A model generated the notes under the pieces. The model saw only the letters and a program-made list of their open reading frames with translations, was not told the DNA's origin and ran no database searches. A stretch of DNA of 64,000 bases from contig NZ_MQMF01000002.1 of the NCBI RefSeq assembly GCF_001999465.1, positions 496,001-560,000 of the forward strand, written 5' to 3'. Below, piece after piece: positions 1 through 8,084 of this stretch. Source of the stretch: Fictibacillus arsenicus (GTDB lineage: Bacteria; Bacillota; Bacilli; Bacillales; Fictibacillaceae). The translations under genes were made by a program, and so were the position numbers. Each line of letters opens with the position of its first letter. Within the stretch, counting starts at the first letter, position 1.

Positions 1-2
1 TA

Positions 3-1031
3 ACAACAAAAGCTGTTCAGCCTGTTTTAAGAAATATTCAAGAGAAAACGCTGAAAGACCATGGTGTAATTTTATCTTTAGCAACTTCCAGACATATTTC
101 TATCCAGCGTAAAATTCAGTGGAGCACACTTTTTATCGGGACATTTCCACTTTTATTGTTTGCTTTGGCAAATCAGGTGAGGCTGTATCAGCTTTCATCT
201 CCTGTTAACGGTTCTTACTGGAGTTGGGCATTCTTCGTACTGCTTATTGGTATCTCTTTTGCTATCTTTGGTGCGTATCTTCTTTTTAAGGATATACAGC
301 AGCCCATGAACGAACTTCAAGCGGGAATGTATGAAGTACGCACAGGCAACTCAAACGCAAGAGTAGATGATCTTTATTCGGACGAGTTTTCAAAGCTTAT
401 AAAAGGATTCAACCATATGGCCCGAGCCATTCAGTCTCGTGAACATGAAAACAAACAATTGCTTGAGAGCTTTTTTGCGACGATGGCGGCAACGTTGGAT
501 GCTAGAGATCCATATACAGCAGGTCATAGTCTCCGCGTTGCAGACTATGCAATGAAAATCGGTCAGATGGCTGGTCTTCCTTTTCAGCAGCTTCTGCAGC
601 TCAGGAAAGCTGCACTGCTTCATGATATCGGCAAAATCGGAATACCTGATATCGTTCTATTAAAAGAAGAGAAACTCACCCCAGAGGAATTTGAACAAAT
701 AAAAAAGCACCCTGTAATCGGAGCAGATATACTTGCACAGGTTCAGCCGTTTAATGCGATGAAGCCTCTGCTTCCTGGTGTTCGTTATCATCATGAAAGG
801 TATGATGGGAACGGCTATCCTGAACAGCTTACAGGAGAGGATATTCCCATTTTCGGAAGGATTATTGCAGTGGCAGATGCTTATGATGCCATGACTTCCG
901 ATCGTCCATACCGAAAAGGAATGACACATGAAAAAGCTTTGGCGATCTTAGAAGACGGAAAAGGTACACAGTGGGACCCTTATTTAACACAGCTTTTTAT
1001 AGATGAAATGAAACTTAAATCTATTTCATAA
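3..1031 (+). CDS. HD-GYP domain phosphodiesterase, 5' end outside the window
   Basis: The reading frame is open from the first bases, so the gene begins upstream and the TTG at 156 is only an internal codon. About 343 codons are visible. Two hydrophobic stretches enclose a short external loop, followed by a HAMP-like linker (codons ~95-145) and an HD-GYP domain. The metal-binding HD pair (LLHDIGK) is at codons 207-208 from the first visible codon, with YHHE and the GNGYP signature downstream. The family hydrolyses cyclic di-GMP or acts in related membrane signalling, and the N-terminal sensor is missing here. The next gene has its own ribosome-binding site 16 bp after the stop. Confidence 0.9.
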   Translation, partial: TTKAVQPVLRNIQEKTLKDHGVILSLATSRHISIQRKIQWSTLFIGTFPLLLFALANQVRLYQLSSPVNGSYWSWAFFVLLIGISFAIFGAYLLFKDIQQPMNELQAGMYEVRTGNSNARVDDLYSDEFSKLIKGFNHMARAIQSREHENKQLLESFFATMAATLDARDPYTAGHSLRVADYAMKIGQMAGLPFQQLLQLRKAALLHDIGKIGIPDIVLLKEEKLTPEEFEQIKKHPVIGADILAQVQPFNAMKPLLPGVRYHHERYDGNGYPEQLTGEDIPIFGRIIAVADAYDAMTSDRPYRKGMTHEKALAILEDGKGTQWDPYLTQLFIDEMKLKSIS

Positions 1032-1046
1032 AAAGGAGGTGCTTTT

Positions 1047-1604
1047 ATGAGCACGTATGATAATTTCCCTGTAATTGAAACAGAGAGACTTAAACTACGG
1101 CCCGTTTTGCAGTCTGATATAGCTGAGATTTTCTCCACATTTTCAGATGCAGAGGCACTTCAATACTACGGTATGGAACCTTTGAAGTCGGAAGAAGAGG
1201 CTTTTTCACTTATTGAAGCTTTTGAAAAAGGTTTTAAATCTGGAAGTGCTATTCGATGGGGAATCGTTCTCCAAGGTGAGGATAAACTGATCGGTACGTG
1301 CGGCTTTCATAATTGGAGCAAGTCAGATCAGCGTACAGAGGTAGGATATGAGCTCAACCGGGAATTTTGGCATAAAGGCTTTATGAACGAAGCTTTACGA
1401 GCAATTATTCATTATGGTTTTAATGGAATGGAATTTAACCGGATCGCAGCTACGATCAGACCAGAGAATTCCTCTTCAAGAGCACTGGTTGAGAAGCTCG
1501 GGTTTAATCAAGAGGCATTATTAAAAGAGTACCAAAAAGCAGACGGTGAATTTTACGATATGTATGTGTATTCCCTATTAAAAAGAAATGCAGATCTATA
1601 TTAA
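1047..1604 (+). CDS. GNAT family N-acetyltransferase, RimJ/RimL type
   Basis: This 185-residue protein opens with the IETERLKLRP segment typical of RimJ/RimL-like acetyltransferases. It carries the acetyl-CoA core (GYELNREFWHKGFMNEA) and the C-terminal NSSSRALVEKLGF helix. It should transfer acetyl from acetyl-CoA to an amine, perhaps a protein N-terminus or small molecule; the substrate cannot be read from sequence. AAAAGGAGGT lies 6 bp before ATG. It may be co-transcribed with the HD-GYP gene 16 bp upstream, and a terminator starts at its stop codon. Confidence 0.9.
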   Translation: MSTYDNFPVIETERLKLRPVLQSDIAEIFSTFSDAEALQYYGMEPLKSEEEAFSLIEAFEKGFKSGSAIRWGIVLQGEDKLIGTCGFHNWSKSDQRTEVGYELNREFWHKGFMNEALRAIIHYGFNGMEFNRIAATIRPENSSSRALVEKLGFNQEALLKEYQKADGEFYDMYVYSLLKRNADLY

Positions 1605-1636
1605 AGAAGCTATGATTACAGATAGCTTCTTTTTTG
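1604..1636 (+). terminator. Rho-independent terminator
   Basis: A perfect 10-bp stem AAGAAGCTAT/ATAGCTTCTT with an 8-nt loop is followed by a T run. It begins at the stop codon of the acetyltransferase. Confidence 0.9.
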
Positions 1637-1717
1637 TTTCACTATTTAAAATGCCTCATTGCTGCATGTTTCGAAAACTTCTTCAGGAGGAATGAAAAGA
1701 AAAAGGAGGTTTTTGAA

Positions 1718-2080
1718 ATGGAGCAAAAAGAAACGTTCTTTGTAACAGCTAAGGGTGAAATACAGCCAATACCGGCAGATGATCAGATTCATTATTTTGA
1801 AATTCAGGCTTCATATGATGAAAAAAAGCAACTGGAACACATTATTTATGAGATGAAAGCCAACACAAAAAAAGAGTGGTTAGATATTTGGTCTCCTAAA
1901 AGGCACTTCAATGAAGCTTATGCGGAACATGACCGAGGTAAAGACAGTAAACTTGCTTACGAACTGTTCCGTTTTCTCTACTTGCTTGGTACAGAAAAAA
2001 CGAAACGTGAAATAGAAGAAATGAACGTACTGCCTGAGTTATATGAACAAAGTCATGATACAATCGAAAAAGTAAAATAG
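1718..2080 (+). CDS. hypothetical protein, 120 aa
   Basis: The start is ATG 1718, because AAAAAGGAGGT lies 7 bp before it; the frame is open further upstream but no better start exists. The product is soluble and rich in Glu and Lys, with no signal peptide, membrane segment or Cys. I recognise no family. The gene stands alone between two terminators and converges on the gene at 2119-2547. Confidence 0.75.
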   Translation: MEQKETFFVTAKGEIQPIPADDQIHYFEIQASYDEKKQLEHIIYEMKANTKKEWLDIWSPKRHFNEAYAEHDRGKDSKLAYELFRFLYLLGTEKTKREIEEMNVLPELYEQSHDTIEKVK

Positions 2081-2113
2081 CACCGGAGCGAGACTCCGGT
2101 GCTTTCCTTTTTA
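2079..2113. terminator. bidirectional terminator between convergent genes
   Basis: A 10-bp GC-rich stem AGCACCGGAG/CTCCGGTGCT has a 5-nt loop and T-rich sequence on the + side. It overlaps the stop codon of the 1718 gene and lies just past the stop of the opposing gene. Confidence 0.85.
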
Positions 2114-2118
2114 CTCTT

Positions 2119-2547
2119 TTACTCCCACTCAATACTTCCATCTGCTTTGACCCAAAATCGGACAATGCCAAGATCATCTAGCGCTTGTTTTATATTTTCT
2201 GTCATCTTTCGTATTCGAGGGGTATCTGGATTTGCCATGACTAACGTTTTTGCTGGATTTTTTTCATAGTTTTTCAGCAGTTTTACAAGCTGACAGCTCA
2301 TATGCTTATCTAGCTGACTGCCTGTGAATACCGTTTCTTTCTCGTGGTGTTCAGCATGGTTTCCTTGCGCTTCAATTAAAAGCGTATGGTATTCATTTGC
2401 TGCTGCCAGATCAATTCCGCAAAGATCTCCAAGGTTTCTTGTTTCATAGCCTTCCCGGTTCAAGTAGTGCTTTACAGCTTGAACAACTTCGGATTTGCTC
2501 AACACAAAAGGGTCTGCTTGGATTAATTGTTCATTTTGTACAGGCAA
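2119..2547 (-). CDS. hypothetical protein, possible nuclease-like fold
   Basis: The 142-residue protein starts at TTG 2547, 6 bp after a strong GGAGGG site; no in-frame ATG exists near the N-terminus. Residues ~40-62 read GIDLAA followed by LLIEAQGN. That D...E-x-Q arrangement resembles the PD-(D/E)xK nuclease core with Gln replacing Lys, but it is a pattern guess from one sequence. No membrane segment is present. It converges on the 1718 gene and is divergent from the M50 protease. Confidence 0.7.
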   Translation of the reverse strand: MPVQNEQLIQADPFVLSKSEVVQAVKHYLNREGYETRNLGDLCGIDLAAANEYHTLLIEAQGNHAEHHEKETVFTGSQLDKHMSCQLVKLLKNYEKNPAKTLVMANPDTPRIRKMTENIKQALDDLGIVRFWVKADGSIEWE

Positions 2548-2800
2548 ACCGATCCCTCCTTCTCATCTTTACACATCATTCGAGTTCACTAGTACTCAAT
2601 AAAGGGGTACTCTTTTTCGTATACCCGCAAATTTCGAATAAAAAACGACAGAAAAAGGGAATTTTTTTCATCTTACCCGCATGCTTTGTTGACGTTCATT
2701 GTCTACTAAAGCGGAAAACAATCATCAAAAAGAAACTTCTTTCCACTTCAAACGTATATCATTTAAGATAGAATTAAGAAATCATTTGGGGGATTCATAC

Positions 2801-4048
2801 ATGTCTGAAAAAGCAGAAAAGCAAAACCAGTCCCGTTTATGGACGATCCTTGCGGGAATTGGTTTGTTCTTATTGAGTAAATTAAAATGGGTGTTTGGTT
2901 TATTAAAACTGGGTAAATTCGCTACCCTCATTTCGATGTTCATTTCAATGGGTGCTTATGCCGTCTTTTACGGCTGGAAATTTGCAGTAGCGATCGTCTA
3001 TCTCATATTTGTCCATGAGATGGGCCATCTGGTCGCTGCGAAACAAAAAGGAATTAAGACTTCACCAGCGATATTCATACCCTTTATGGGTGCAGCGATT
3101 GGTATGAAAGAGATGCCTAAAAACGCAAAAGATGAAGCATATATCGCATATGCAGGTCCTTTATTTGGTCTTATGTCGTTCTTGCCTGCGGTCTTTTTAT
3201 ACGAATCTACCGGACAGCCGTTCTGGGGGCTTGTTATCTTCCTAGGAGCTATGATCAACCTTTTCAACCTGTTCCCTGTCTCTCCTCTCGATGGCGGCCG
3301 GATCGTAGGAGTTTTATCAACAAAGATTTGGTTTATCGGGCTTTTGATCGTTATTCCGTACTTGTTCATATCTCCAGATCCGATTATTTTCTTAGTGTTC
3401 CTTTTCGGAATTATGACTTGGTGGAAACGGGTTCGTGAAGATTTTGAACATAAAAAAACAGAACTCACCTTGGAAGCTTTTGAAAGTGAACAGCAAAAGC
3501 TTTCACACATACAGCAAGAGTTAAACGAATACCGGGATATGCCAAACTTTTCTCATATCATCGGGACTTATATAGAAGATGTTCGTGTTGCTAAAAACCG
3601 TGTAAAGGACCGTGTTCCGACAGGATTTACTTTTCCAATCCTGCAGGATAAAAAGAAGATTGAGAAGCACAAGATCATTGTAGAGCTTGAGATGCTTAAT
3701 AATCGTGAGCGTTTTCTGAAAACCCTGCGGGAAGAATATGATAAAGACCGCAATAAAAGAGATGCTCTGGCACAAGCCTGTCACGAATCGGACCCTGAAG
3801 GAATCGCTTCTCTTCCAGTATTACCAGACTTCAGCACTGCCGCTTATTTTGAAGCTTATGAAAAGAGTCTGTTAGCTGAAAAAGCAGAAACAAAAAAGGT
3901 ATATGATCAGCAAAAAAATTATTATGTAGCAAACATGAAAACGAAGATTGTAGTCCTGGCTTTGTATCTTTTACTGGCGGGAGTATTATCCGCATTCGTA
4001 GTTTACGGTAACCATTTGATGGATATAAATCGTTTTCTTATTAGTTAA
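2801..4048 (+). CDS. M50 family site-2-protease-like membrane metallopeptidase
   Basis: The 415-residue protein has its zinc-binding HEMGH at residues 72-76 within a membrane segment. The third ligand is in SPLDGGRI (Asp164), the M50 signature. Several hydrophobic helices surround the active site. A long charged cytoplasmic region (~200-385) and a final C-terminal helix follow. ATG 2801 is chosen because GGGGGAT lies 8 bp upstream; a frame extension to TTG 2699 has no ribosome-binding site. The family cleaves within membranes, often in regulated proteolysis; the substrate is unknown. Confidence 0.9.
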   Translation: MSEKAEKQNQSRLWTILAGIGLFLLSKLKWVFGLLKLGKFATLISMFISMGAYAVFYGWKFAVAIVYLIFVHEMGHLVAAKQKGIKTSPAIFIPFMGAAIGMKEMPKNAKDEAYIAYAGPLFGLMSFLPAVFLYESTGQPFWGLVIFLGAMINLFNLFPVSPLDGGRIVGVLSTKIWFIGLLIVIPYLFISPDPIIFLVFLFGIMTWWKRVREDFEHKKTELTLEAFESEQQKLSHIQQELNEYRDMPNFSHIIGTYIEDVRVAKNRVKDRVPTGFTFPILQDKKKIEKHKIIVELEMLNNRERFLKTLREEYDKDRNKRDALAQACHESDPEGIASLPVLPDFSTAAYFEAYEKSLLAEKAETKKVYDQQKNYYVANMKTKIVVLALYLLLAGVLSAFVVYGNHLMDINRFLIS

Positions 4049-4056
4049 TTAAGAGT

Positions 4057-4105
4057 GGCTGACTCAAGAGGAAGAAATCCTTTTTGAGTTAAGCCTTTTG
4101 TTTTA
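4057..4105 (+). terminator. Rho-independent terminator of the M50 gene
   Basis: The stem pairs GGCT and ACTCAA with TTGAGT and AGCC around an internal mismatch. A long T-rich run follows. Confidence 0.75.
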
Positions 4106-4284
4106 TTTTCAACCCATACATTCCCCTCCACTTCTTTTGACCTGTAATTTTCCTCTTTTAGTACCTTAGATTCATGTTATAAAGCTCCAACAAAAGGATA
4201 TTTGGCTTATCTTTAGTTCTCCATAAAGGAAATGGTTAGAAAAACTCGAATTGTGAGGAAAAAGAGAAAAAGGAGCGACAAAAA

Positions 4285-5310
4285 ATGCGAAAATTTATGA
4301 AGGTTCTTTTTTCGCTTGCGATGTTACTAGGTATGTTTACAAACACCGCTTCTGCTGAAAAAGGAACAGCTGACACAAATGTTGTCGGGCAAGATCTTTA
4401 TGTTGATGTAGCAGCTGCCACATTATGGTCAAACCCAGACGCAGCACGAGATGATGTTGATGCACCTTCCCTCTCGAATCCTGTTGATCTTAGAGGATGG
4501 ACAACAAGTATGTCGTATGAACAAAAGCTATGGCTTGTAGGAGAACTTGAGACCCAAGCTCTGTATGGACAAAAGGTCCGAGTTTTAGAACAGCAGGACG
4601 AATGGGTTAAAGTTGCGGTCTATGGACAGCCCACTCCAAGAAATGAACTTGGATATCCAGGCTGGATGCCGTTAAAACAGCTTACGACTTCAGATCGATT
4701 TGAGAGTGGAGATGGTAAGCCATTTGCTCTCATCACTAGTCCAACTGCATGGCTTTCTAAAGCACCTTTCGGCCATAAACAAGACTTAGAACTAAGCTAT
4801 AACACTAGACTTCCAGTTTTAAAAGCATACCGGCACACGATTGCTGTTTTAACTCCAGAAGGTAAAGTACGCTGGCTAGATGCGACAGATGCAAAGGTTT
4901 ATAAGAGCGAAAACGATATTCCTATTCCGACAGGTGAACAGCTTGTTGATGAAGCGAAAAAGTTTCTTGGACTTCCATATCTTTGGGCAGGAGCTGCAGG
5001 CTTTGGATTTGACTGCTCAGGTTTTACACACACCGTTCATAAAGCAAATGGAATAACGATCCCAAGAGACTCTGGACCACAATCTAAAGAAGGACTGATC
5101 GTAGATAAAGATCAGCTTCAGCCAGGAGACCTCATGTTCTTTGCTTATGATCAAGGAAAAGGCCGCGTGCATCACGTTGCGATGTATGCTGGAAACGGAA
5201 TGATGATCCACTCTCCGAACACAGCATCAACCGTTCGCATGGATCCGATCTCAACACCTGCTTATGCTGTTGAGTTCTCTGGTGCAAGACGTTATGTACC
5301 TGAGCAATAA
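4285..5310 (+). CDS. YkfC-like NlpC/P60 gamma-D-glutamyl endopeptidase with SH3b domains
   Basis: The 341-residue precursor has a signal peptide (cleavage near ASA-E, residues 22-25), two SH3b-like modules (~35-205) and an NlpC/P60 domain (~215-340). The triad is Cys244, His297 and His309. These positions, with Tyr124, Trp234 and Asp262, are all shifted by six from the residues I recall for the structurally studied Bacillus cereus YkfC (Cys238, His291, His303, Tyr118, Trp228, Asp256). That family cuts free murein peptides after D-Glu and requires an N-terminal L-Ala, so recycling of wall peptides is likely. AAAAAGGAG precedes ATG. The gene is monocistronic. Confidence 0.92.
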   Translation: MRKFMKVLFSLAMLLGMFTNTASAEKGTADTNVVGQDLYVDVAAATLWSNPDAARDDVDAPSLSNPVDLRGWTTSMSYEQKLWLVGELETQALYGQKVRVLEQQDEWVKVAVYGQPTPRNELGYPGWMPLKQLTTSDRFESGDGKPFALITSPTAWLSKAPFGHKQDLELSYNTRLPVLKAYRHTIAVLTPEGKVRWLDATDAKVYKSENDIPIPTGEQLVDEAKKFLGLPYLWAGAAGFGFDCSGFTHTVHKANGITIPRDSGPQSKEGLIVDKDQLQPGDLMFFAYDQGKGRVHHVAMYAGNGMMIHSPNTASTVRMDPISTPAYAVEFSGARRYVPEQ

Positions 5311-5318
5311 AATTTAAG

Positions 5319-5358
5319 AAAAAGCAGTGTCATTTCAATCTCGAAATGCACTGCTTTT
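5319..5358. terminator. bidirectional terminator
   Basis: A long stem AAAAGCAGTG...CACTGCTTTT is extended inside by CATTTC/GAAATG. A/T runs on both sides serve the convergent genes 4285 and 5368. Confidence 0.9.
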
Positions 5359-5367
5359 TATATGCTC

Positions 5368-5973
5368 TTAAAAAGATTTTAGCTCATCTGTATCTAGGTG
5401 GCTCGTATTATTTAAAAAGTGAACAACTTTACTACTTTCATTGTTCTCTAAAAAACTGATACCTGTATCTCCATTTTTGAAATAAAAATTCTTTGAGATC
5501 GGCATATCAAAAAATGAACGGAGAAGACAATTGATAACTCCGCCATGGGCAACAATTGCGATTCTTTTATGTTTGGAGTCTGCTAAAATCTTAGAAAAGA
5601 TGGTCTCAATTCTCATACGAAACTCGATATGAGATTCACCTTCATCAAACCTGTCATGCAAGTATACAGGAGCTTTAAGACTTTTCGCTTCCTCAAATTT
5701 CAACCCTGCCTGTACCCCGTTGTTATGTTCCATCAGTTCTTCTTCGTACTGGAGCGGACATCCGATCGTATCAGCCAAAACTTGAGCTGTTTCACTCGCT
5801 CTTTTCAGTGTGCTGGCATAAATAAAGTCTGGCGGAAAATCACGTTTCACCTTTTCAGCCATCGCCCTCACTTGCTTCCTGCCCCGATCTGTAAGTTCAA
5901 AGTCCGCTCGTCCCTCGTGAACTTGTAAAATATCAGCCTCTGATTCTCCATGTCGTATTAATATGATTTCCAT
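5368..5973 (-). CDS. histidine phosphatase (phosphoglycerate-mutase-like) family protein
   Basis: The 201-residue protein begins MEIILIRHGESEAD, giving the catalytic RHG at residues 7-9; AHGGVI supplies the second active-site His. The family performs phosphoryl transfer through a phosphohistidine on small phosphoesters. Start ATG 5973 follows GGGGGAAG; the longer TTG form at 6003 lacks a site. The gene is divergent from the small membrane gene at 6026. Confidence 0.9.
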   Translation of the reverse strand: MEIILIRHGESEADILQVHEGRADFELTDRGRKQVRAMAEKVKRDFPPDFIYASTLKRASETAQVLADTIGCPLQYEEELMEHNNGVQAGLKFEEAKSLKAPVYLHDRFDEGESHIEFRMRIETIFSKILADSKHKRIAIVAHGGVINCLLRSFFDMPISKNFYFKNGDTGISFLENNESSKVVHFLNNTSHLDTDELKSF

Positions 5974-6025
5974 GTCGCTTCCCCCATTAATATTAATCTG
6001 CAAGCCTCACCTATTTTACCGTATA

Positions 6026-6316
6026 ATGGAAGGAAAAGGTACTTCGACTGGACGTGTTCTTTTGAAACATAGCTTAATAGGTTTTCTATTGTTATTTTTT
6101 ATATTTTTGCCAGATGCCATCCCAAAGCTGGTTCGATCATACTTACCAGAAGTCTCTCATTTACCTATATTGTTTAGTCTGAATATGATCGTTATCTCCA
6201 TAGTCGTTTACTTTTTTAGATATGCATATAAAAAGAAAAACGCAGCAGTGATTACAGTTTGCTTGTTCCTGCTCCTTCAGCTTTCTGTTATTACACTTAC
6301 ACTATTTAGGGGGTAA
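6026..6316 (+). CDS. small integral membrane protein
   Basis: About 96 residues with three hydrophobic segments and a basic YAYKKKN loop. I do not recognise it. The start is uncertain: ATG 6026 has no ribosome-binding site and overlaps a good TATAAT (6022-6027), so TTG 6062 (85 residues) is possible. It is probably the first gene of an operon with the PH-domain protein 6 bp downstream and the HAD phosphatase. Confidence 0.6.
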   Translation: MEGKGTSTGRVLLKHSLIGFLLLFFIFLPDAIPKLVRSYLPEVSHLPILFSLNMIVISIVVYFFRYAYKKKNAAVITVCLFLLLQLSVITLTLFRG

Positions 6317-6322
6317 ATTATC

Positions 6323-6748
6323 TTGAAATTCACTTCAAAAAGAGATGTTTGGCTAGGACTTATTCTATTTGGCAGCATTGGCTATGGAACCTTCCTTAGC
6401 ATTTCTGCGTTTTTCTCTGAGGAATCAAGTATAGGAGAATCTATTTTTGCTATTTTCTTAAATCTTGTGATTATCCTTTTCATCTGCTGGCTTTGGTTTT
6501 CTACTTACTATGTATTAAATGAAAGAGAATTAGTGATCCGCTGCGGACCAATTAACAAAAGAATTCCTTACCGCGAGATCACCTCTGCACACAAAACTTG
6601 GAACCCCCTTTCAAGTCCTGCGTTATCACTTAAACGGATCAATATTAAATACCAATTCGGAATGGCGCTTATTTCACCGAAAGATCGAGATAGGTTCTTG
6701 CATATGTTAAAAGAGCGATGCCCTCATGCGGACATTAAATTTAATTAG
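6323..6748 (+). CDS. membrane-anchored bacterial PH-domain protein (DUF1200-like)
   Basis: The 141-residue protein has two N-terminal membrane helices (~10-60) and a C-terminal module: YYVLNERELVIRCG, RIPYREI, then KDRDRFLHML. That strand and helix order is typical of short bacterial PH-like domains. TTG 6323 follows AGGGGGT. Its role is unknown; family members sit at the membrane as possible binding modules. It lies in a tight cluster between 6026 and 6762. Confidence 0.75.
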   Translation: MKFTSKRDVWLGLILFGSIGYGTFLSISAFFSEESSIGESIFAIFLNLVIILFICWLWFSTYYVLNERELVIRCGPINKRIPYREITSAHKTWNPLSSPALSLKRINIKYQFGMALISPKDRDRFLHMLKERCPHADIKFN

Positions 6749-6761
6749 GAGCTGGTTCATT

Positions 6762-7310
6762 ATGAACAATGAACTACAAGCTGTTTTCTTAGATCGTGAT
6801 GGGACAATTGGCGGATCAGATGCAGTTGAATACCCTGGAGAATTTAAATTGTTTCCTTATACAGAACAAATTATTAAAGAATTAAAAGCAAAGGGCATTC
6901 AAGTGTTTTCTTTTACGAATCAGCCTGGAATCAGCAGAGCAGAAGCAACGGAAAATGACTTTGTCAGAGAAATTAAAGCTTTTGGTTTTGACGAAATCTA
7001 CCTTTGCCCTCATCACCATAAGGAAGGCTGCCAATGCAGAAAACCATCCACCGGAATGCTCGAAAAAGCGGCAAAGAACCATTCCTTTGAATTATCAAAA
7101 TGTGCCGTGTTCGGGGACCGCCGGACAGATATCTTGGCTGCAAAATCAGCAGGCTGCATAGCCGTTTTAGTGCTAACTGGATCAGGAGCTGCTGATTATG
7201 AACAAAATCACCTAACATCAAACGTCCAGCCTGATTACGTAGCAGAAAATCTGCAAGCAGGTGCAGATTGGCTTTTAAAACCATCTGGAGAGCTTAATCT
7301 TAACAAGTGA
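6762..7310 (+). CDS. HAD-IIIA family phosphatase (GmhB/histidinol-phosphatase-like)
   Basis: The 182-residue protein has LDRDGT with nucleophile Asp11 and acid/base Asp13. A zinc loop CPHHHKEGCQC (residues 82-92) is followed by RKP, and GDRRTD (Asp119, Asp123) is motif IV. These mark the GmhB-like branch that dephosphorylates sugar or histidinol phosphates; the substrate here is not evident. ATG 6762 follows TTAGGAG, and the earlier frame extension has no site. It is the last gene of the 6026-7310 cluster. Confidence 0.9.
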   Translation: MNNELQAVFLDRDGTIGGSDAVEYPGEFKLFPYTEQIIKELKAKGIQVFSFTNQPGISRAEATENDFVREIKAFGFDEIYLCPHHHKEGCQCRKPSTGMLEKAAKNHSFELSKCAVFGDRRTDILAAKSAGCIAVLVLTGSGAADYEQNHLTSNVQPDYVAENLQAGADWLLKPSGELNLNK

Positions 7311-7450
7311 GCCTCATAAATTATTTTATAATAAAAGGCTCTATTCTAAAGGATTGTTGTTTTTGGCTTATAAAATAAGATTTGAATGATAAAATTTACC
7401 AACTTAATTAGGACGCAAATGACATTTGGAAGAAGATAGGGGATATAATC

Positions 7451-7810
7451 GTGTTAGTATTTTCATTTCATATTTTGATAAGTTTTATGGTGTTAGGAAT
7501 AACATTGGTTCCAGCTCAAATAGTAGAAGTTAAAAGAAGTGCTCTAAAAAATATTGTTGGGATCACTGGAATATCAGGCATTTTTTTAGTAGGTACAGGT
7601 ATTTTCATTGGAATAGGAGAGTCTTTACATGCATATCTCTATATAACCTTTATATTACAGTTAATTATAATTTGTCTTTTCTTTTTAAACTATCGTCATT
7701 TTAAAAAGGTAGGCTATTCAAAATTCATAAACATCTCTTCTATGATCCTAGTTATTATTAGTTATTTAACTTATGTTTACTATATTATAGGGAGCTTTTG
7801 GTATTACTAA
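7451..7810 (+). CDS. small four-helix membrane protein
   Basis: 119 residues, almost wholly hydrophobic, with four predicted membrane helices and a short basic loop (RHFKKVGYSK). GTG 7451 lies 8 bp after ATAGGGGAT. Codon use is distinctly more AT-rich than in the neighbours, and the flanking DNA is equally AT-rich, which may reflect transfer. I recognise no family. The gene stands alone with its own terminator. Confidence 0.7.
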   Translation: MLVFSFHILISFMVLGITLVPAQIVEVKRSALKNIVGITGISGIFLVGTGIFIGIGESLHAYLYITFILQLIIICLFFLNYRHFKKVGYSKFINISSMILVIISYLTYVYYIIGSFWYY

Positions 7811-7815
7811 TGGGT

Positions 7816-7846
7816 GCGTTAGTCCAAAGGATTAACGCCTTTTTTG
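7816..7846 (+). terminator. Rho-independent terminator
   Basis: Stem GCGTTAGTCC/GGATTAACGC (one G-T pair) with a 3-nt loop and six T residues. Confidence 0.85.
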
Positions 7847-7968
7847 TTGATATTCTTATTAAATAAACGGGGCAGCGTTCCTGTAACAAACTAATAGTTT
7901 ATGAAATAATGTACTTAAACATACGGGTGTGAGTGCGGAATATGGCCAAATAAATAAACATAAATGTT

Positions 7969-7997
7969 AAAAGCACTGCGATTTGCAGTGCTTTTCC
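7969..7997. terminator. orphan terminator-like hairpin
   Basis: A perfect 11-bp stem AAAAGCACTGC/GCAGTGCTTTT has T and A runs on either side. It lies about 90 bp beyond the stop of yitT-like 8085 on the minus strand and 120 bp after the previous terminator. It most likely serves the minus-strand gene. The rest of 7847-8084 shows no gene. Confidence 0.7.
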
Positions 7998-8084
7998 GAT
8001 TGCTAATTTAAATACGATTCTACATGTTTTTATCTTTTTGCACTCCAAAAGAGAATCCGTTAAATATCGAGACACCCTTTTTCG

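Noticed and set aside
2397-2771. 124-codon plus-strand frame
   Set aside because: It is antisense to the 2119-2547 gene and without a ribosome-binding site.
2699-2800. Longer start for the M50 protease
   Set aside because: TTG 2699 has no ribosome-binding site, while ATG 2801 does and begins the expected N-terminus.
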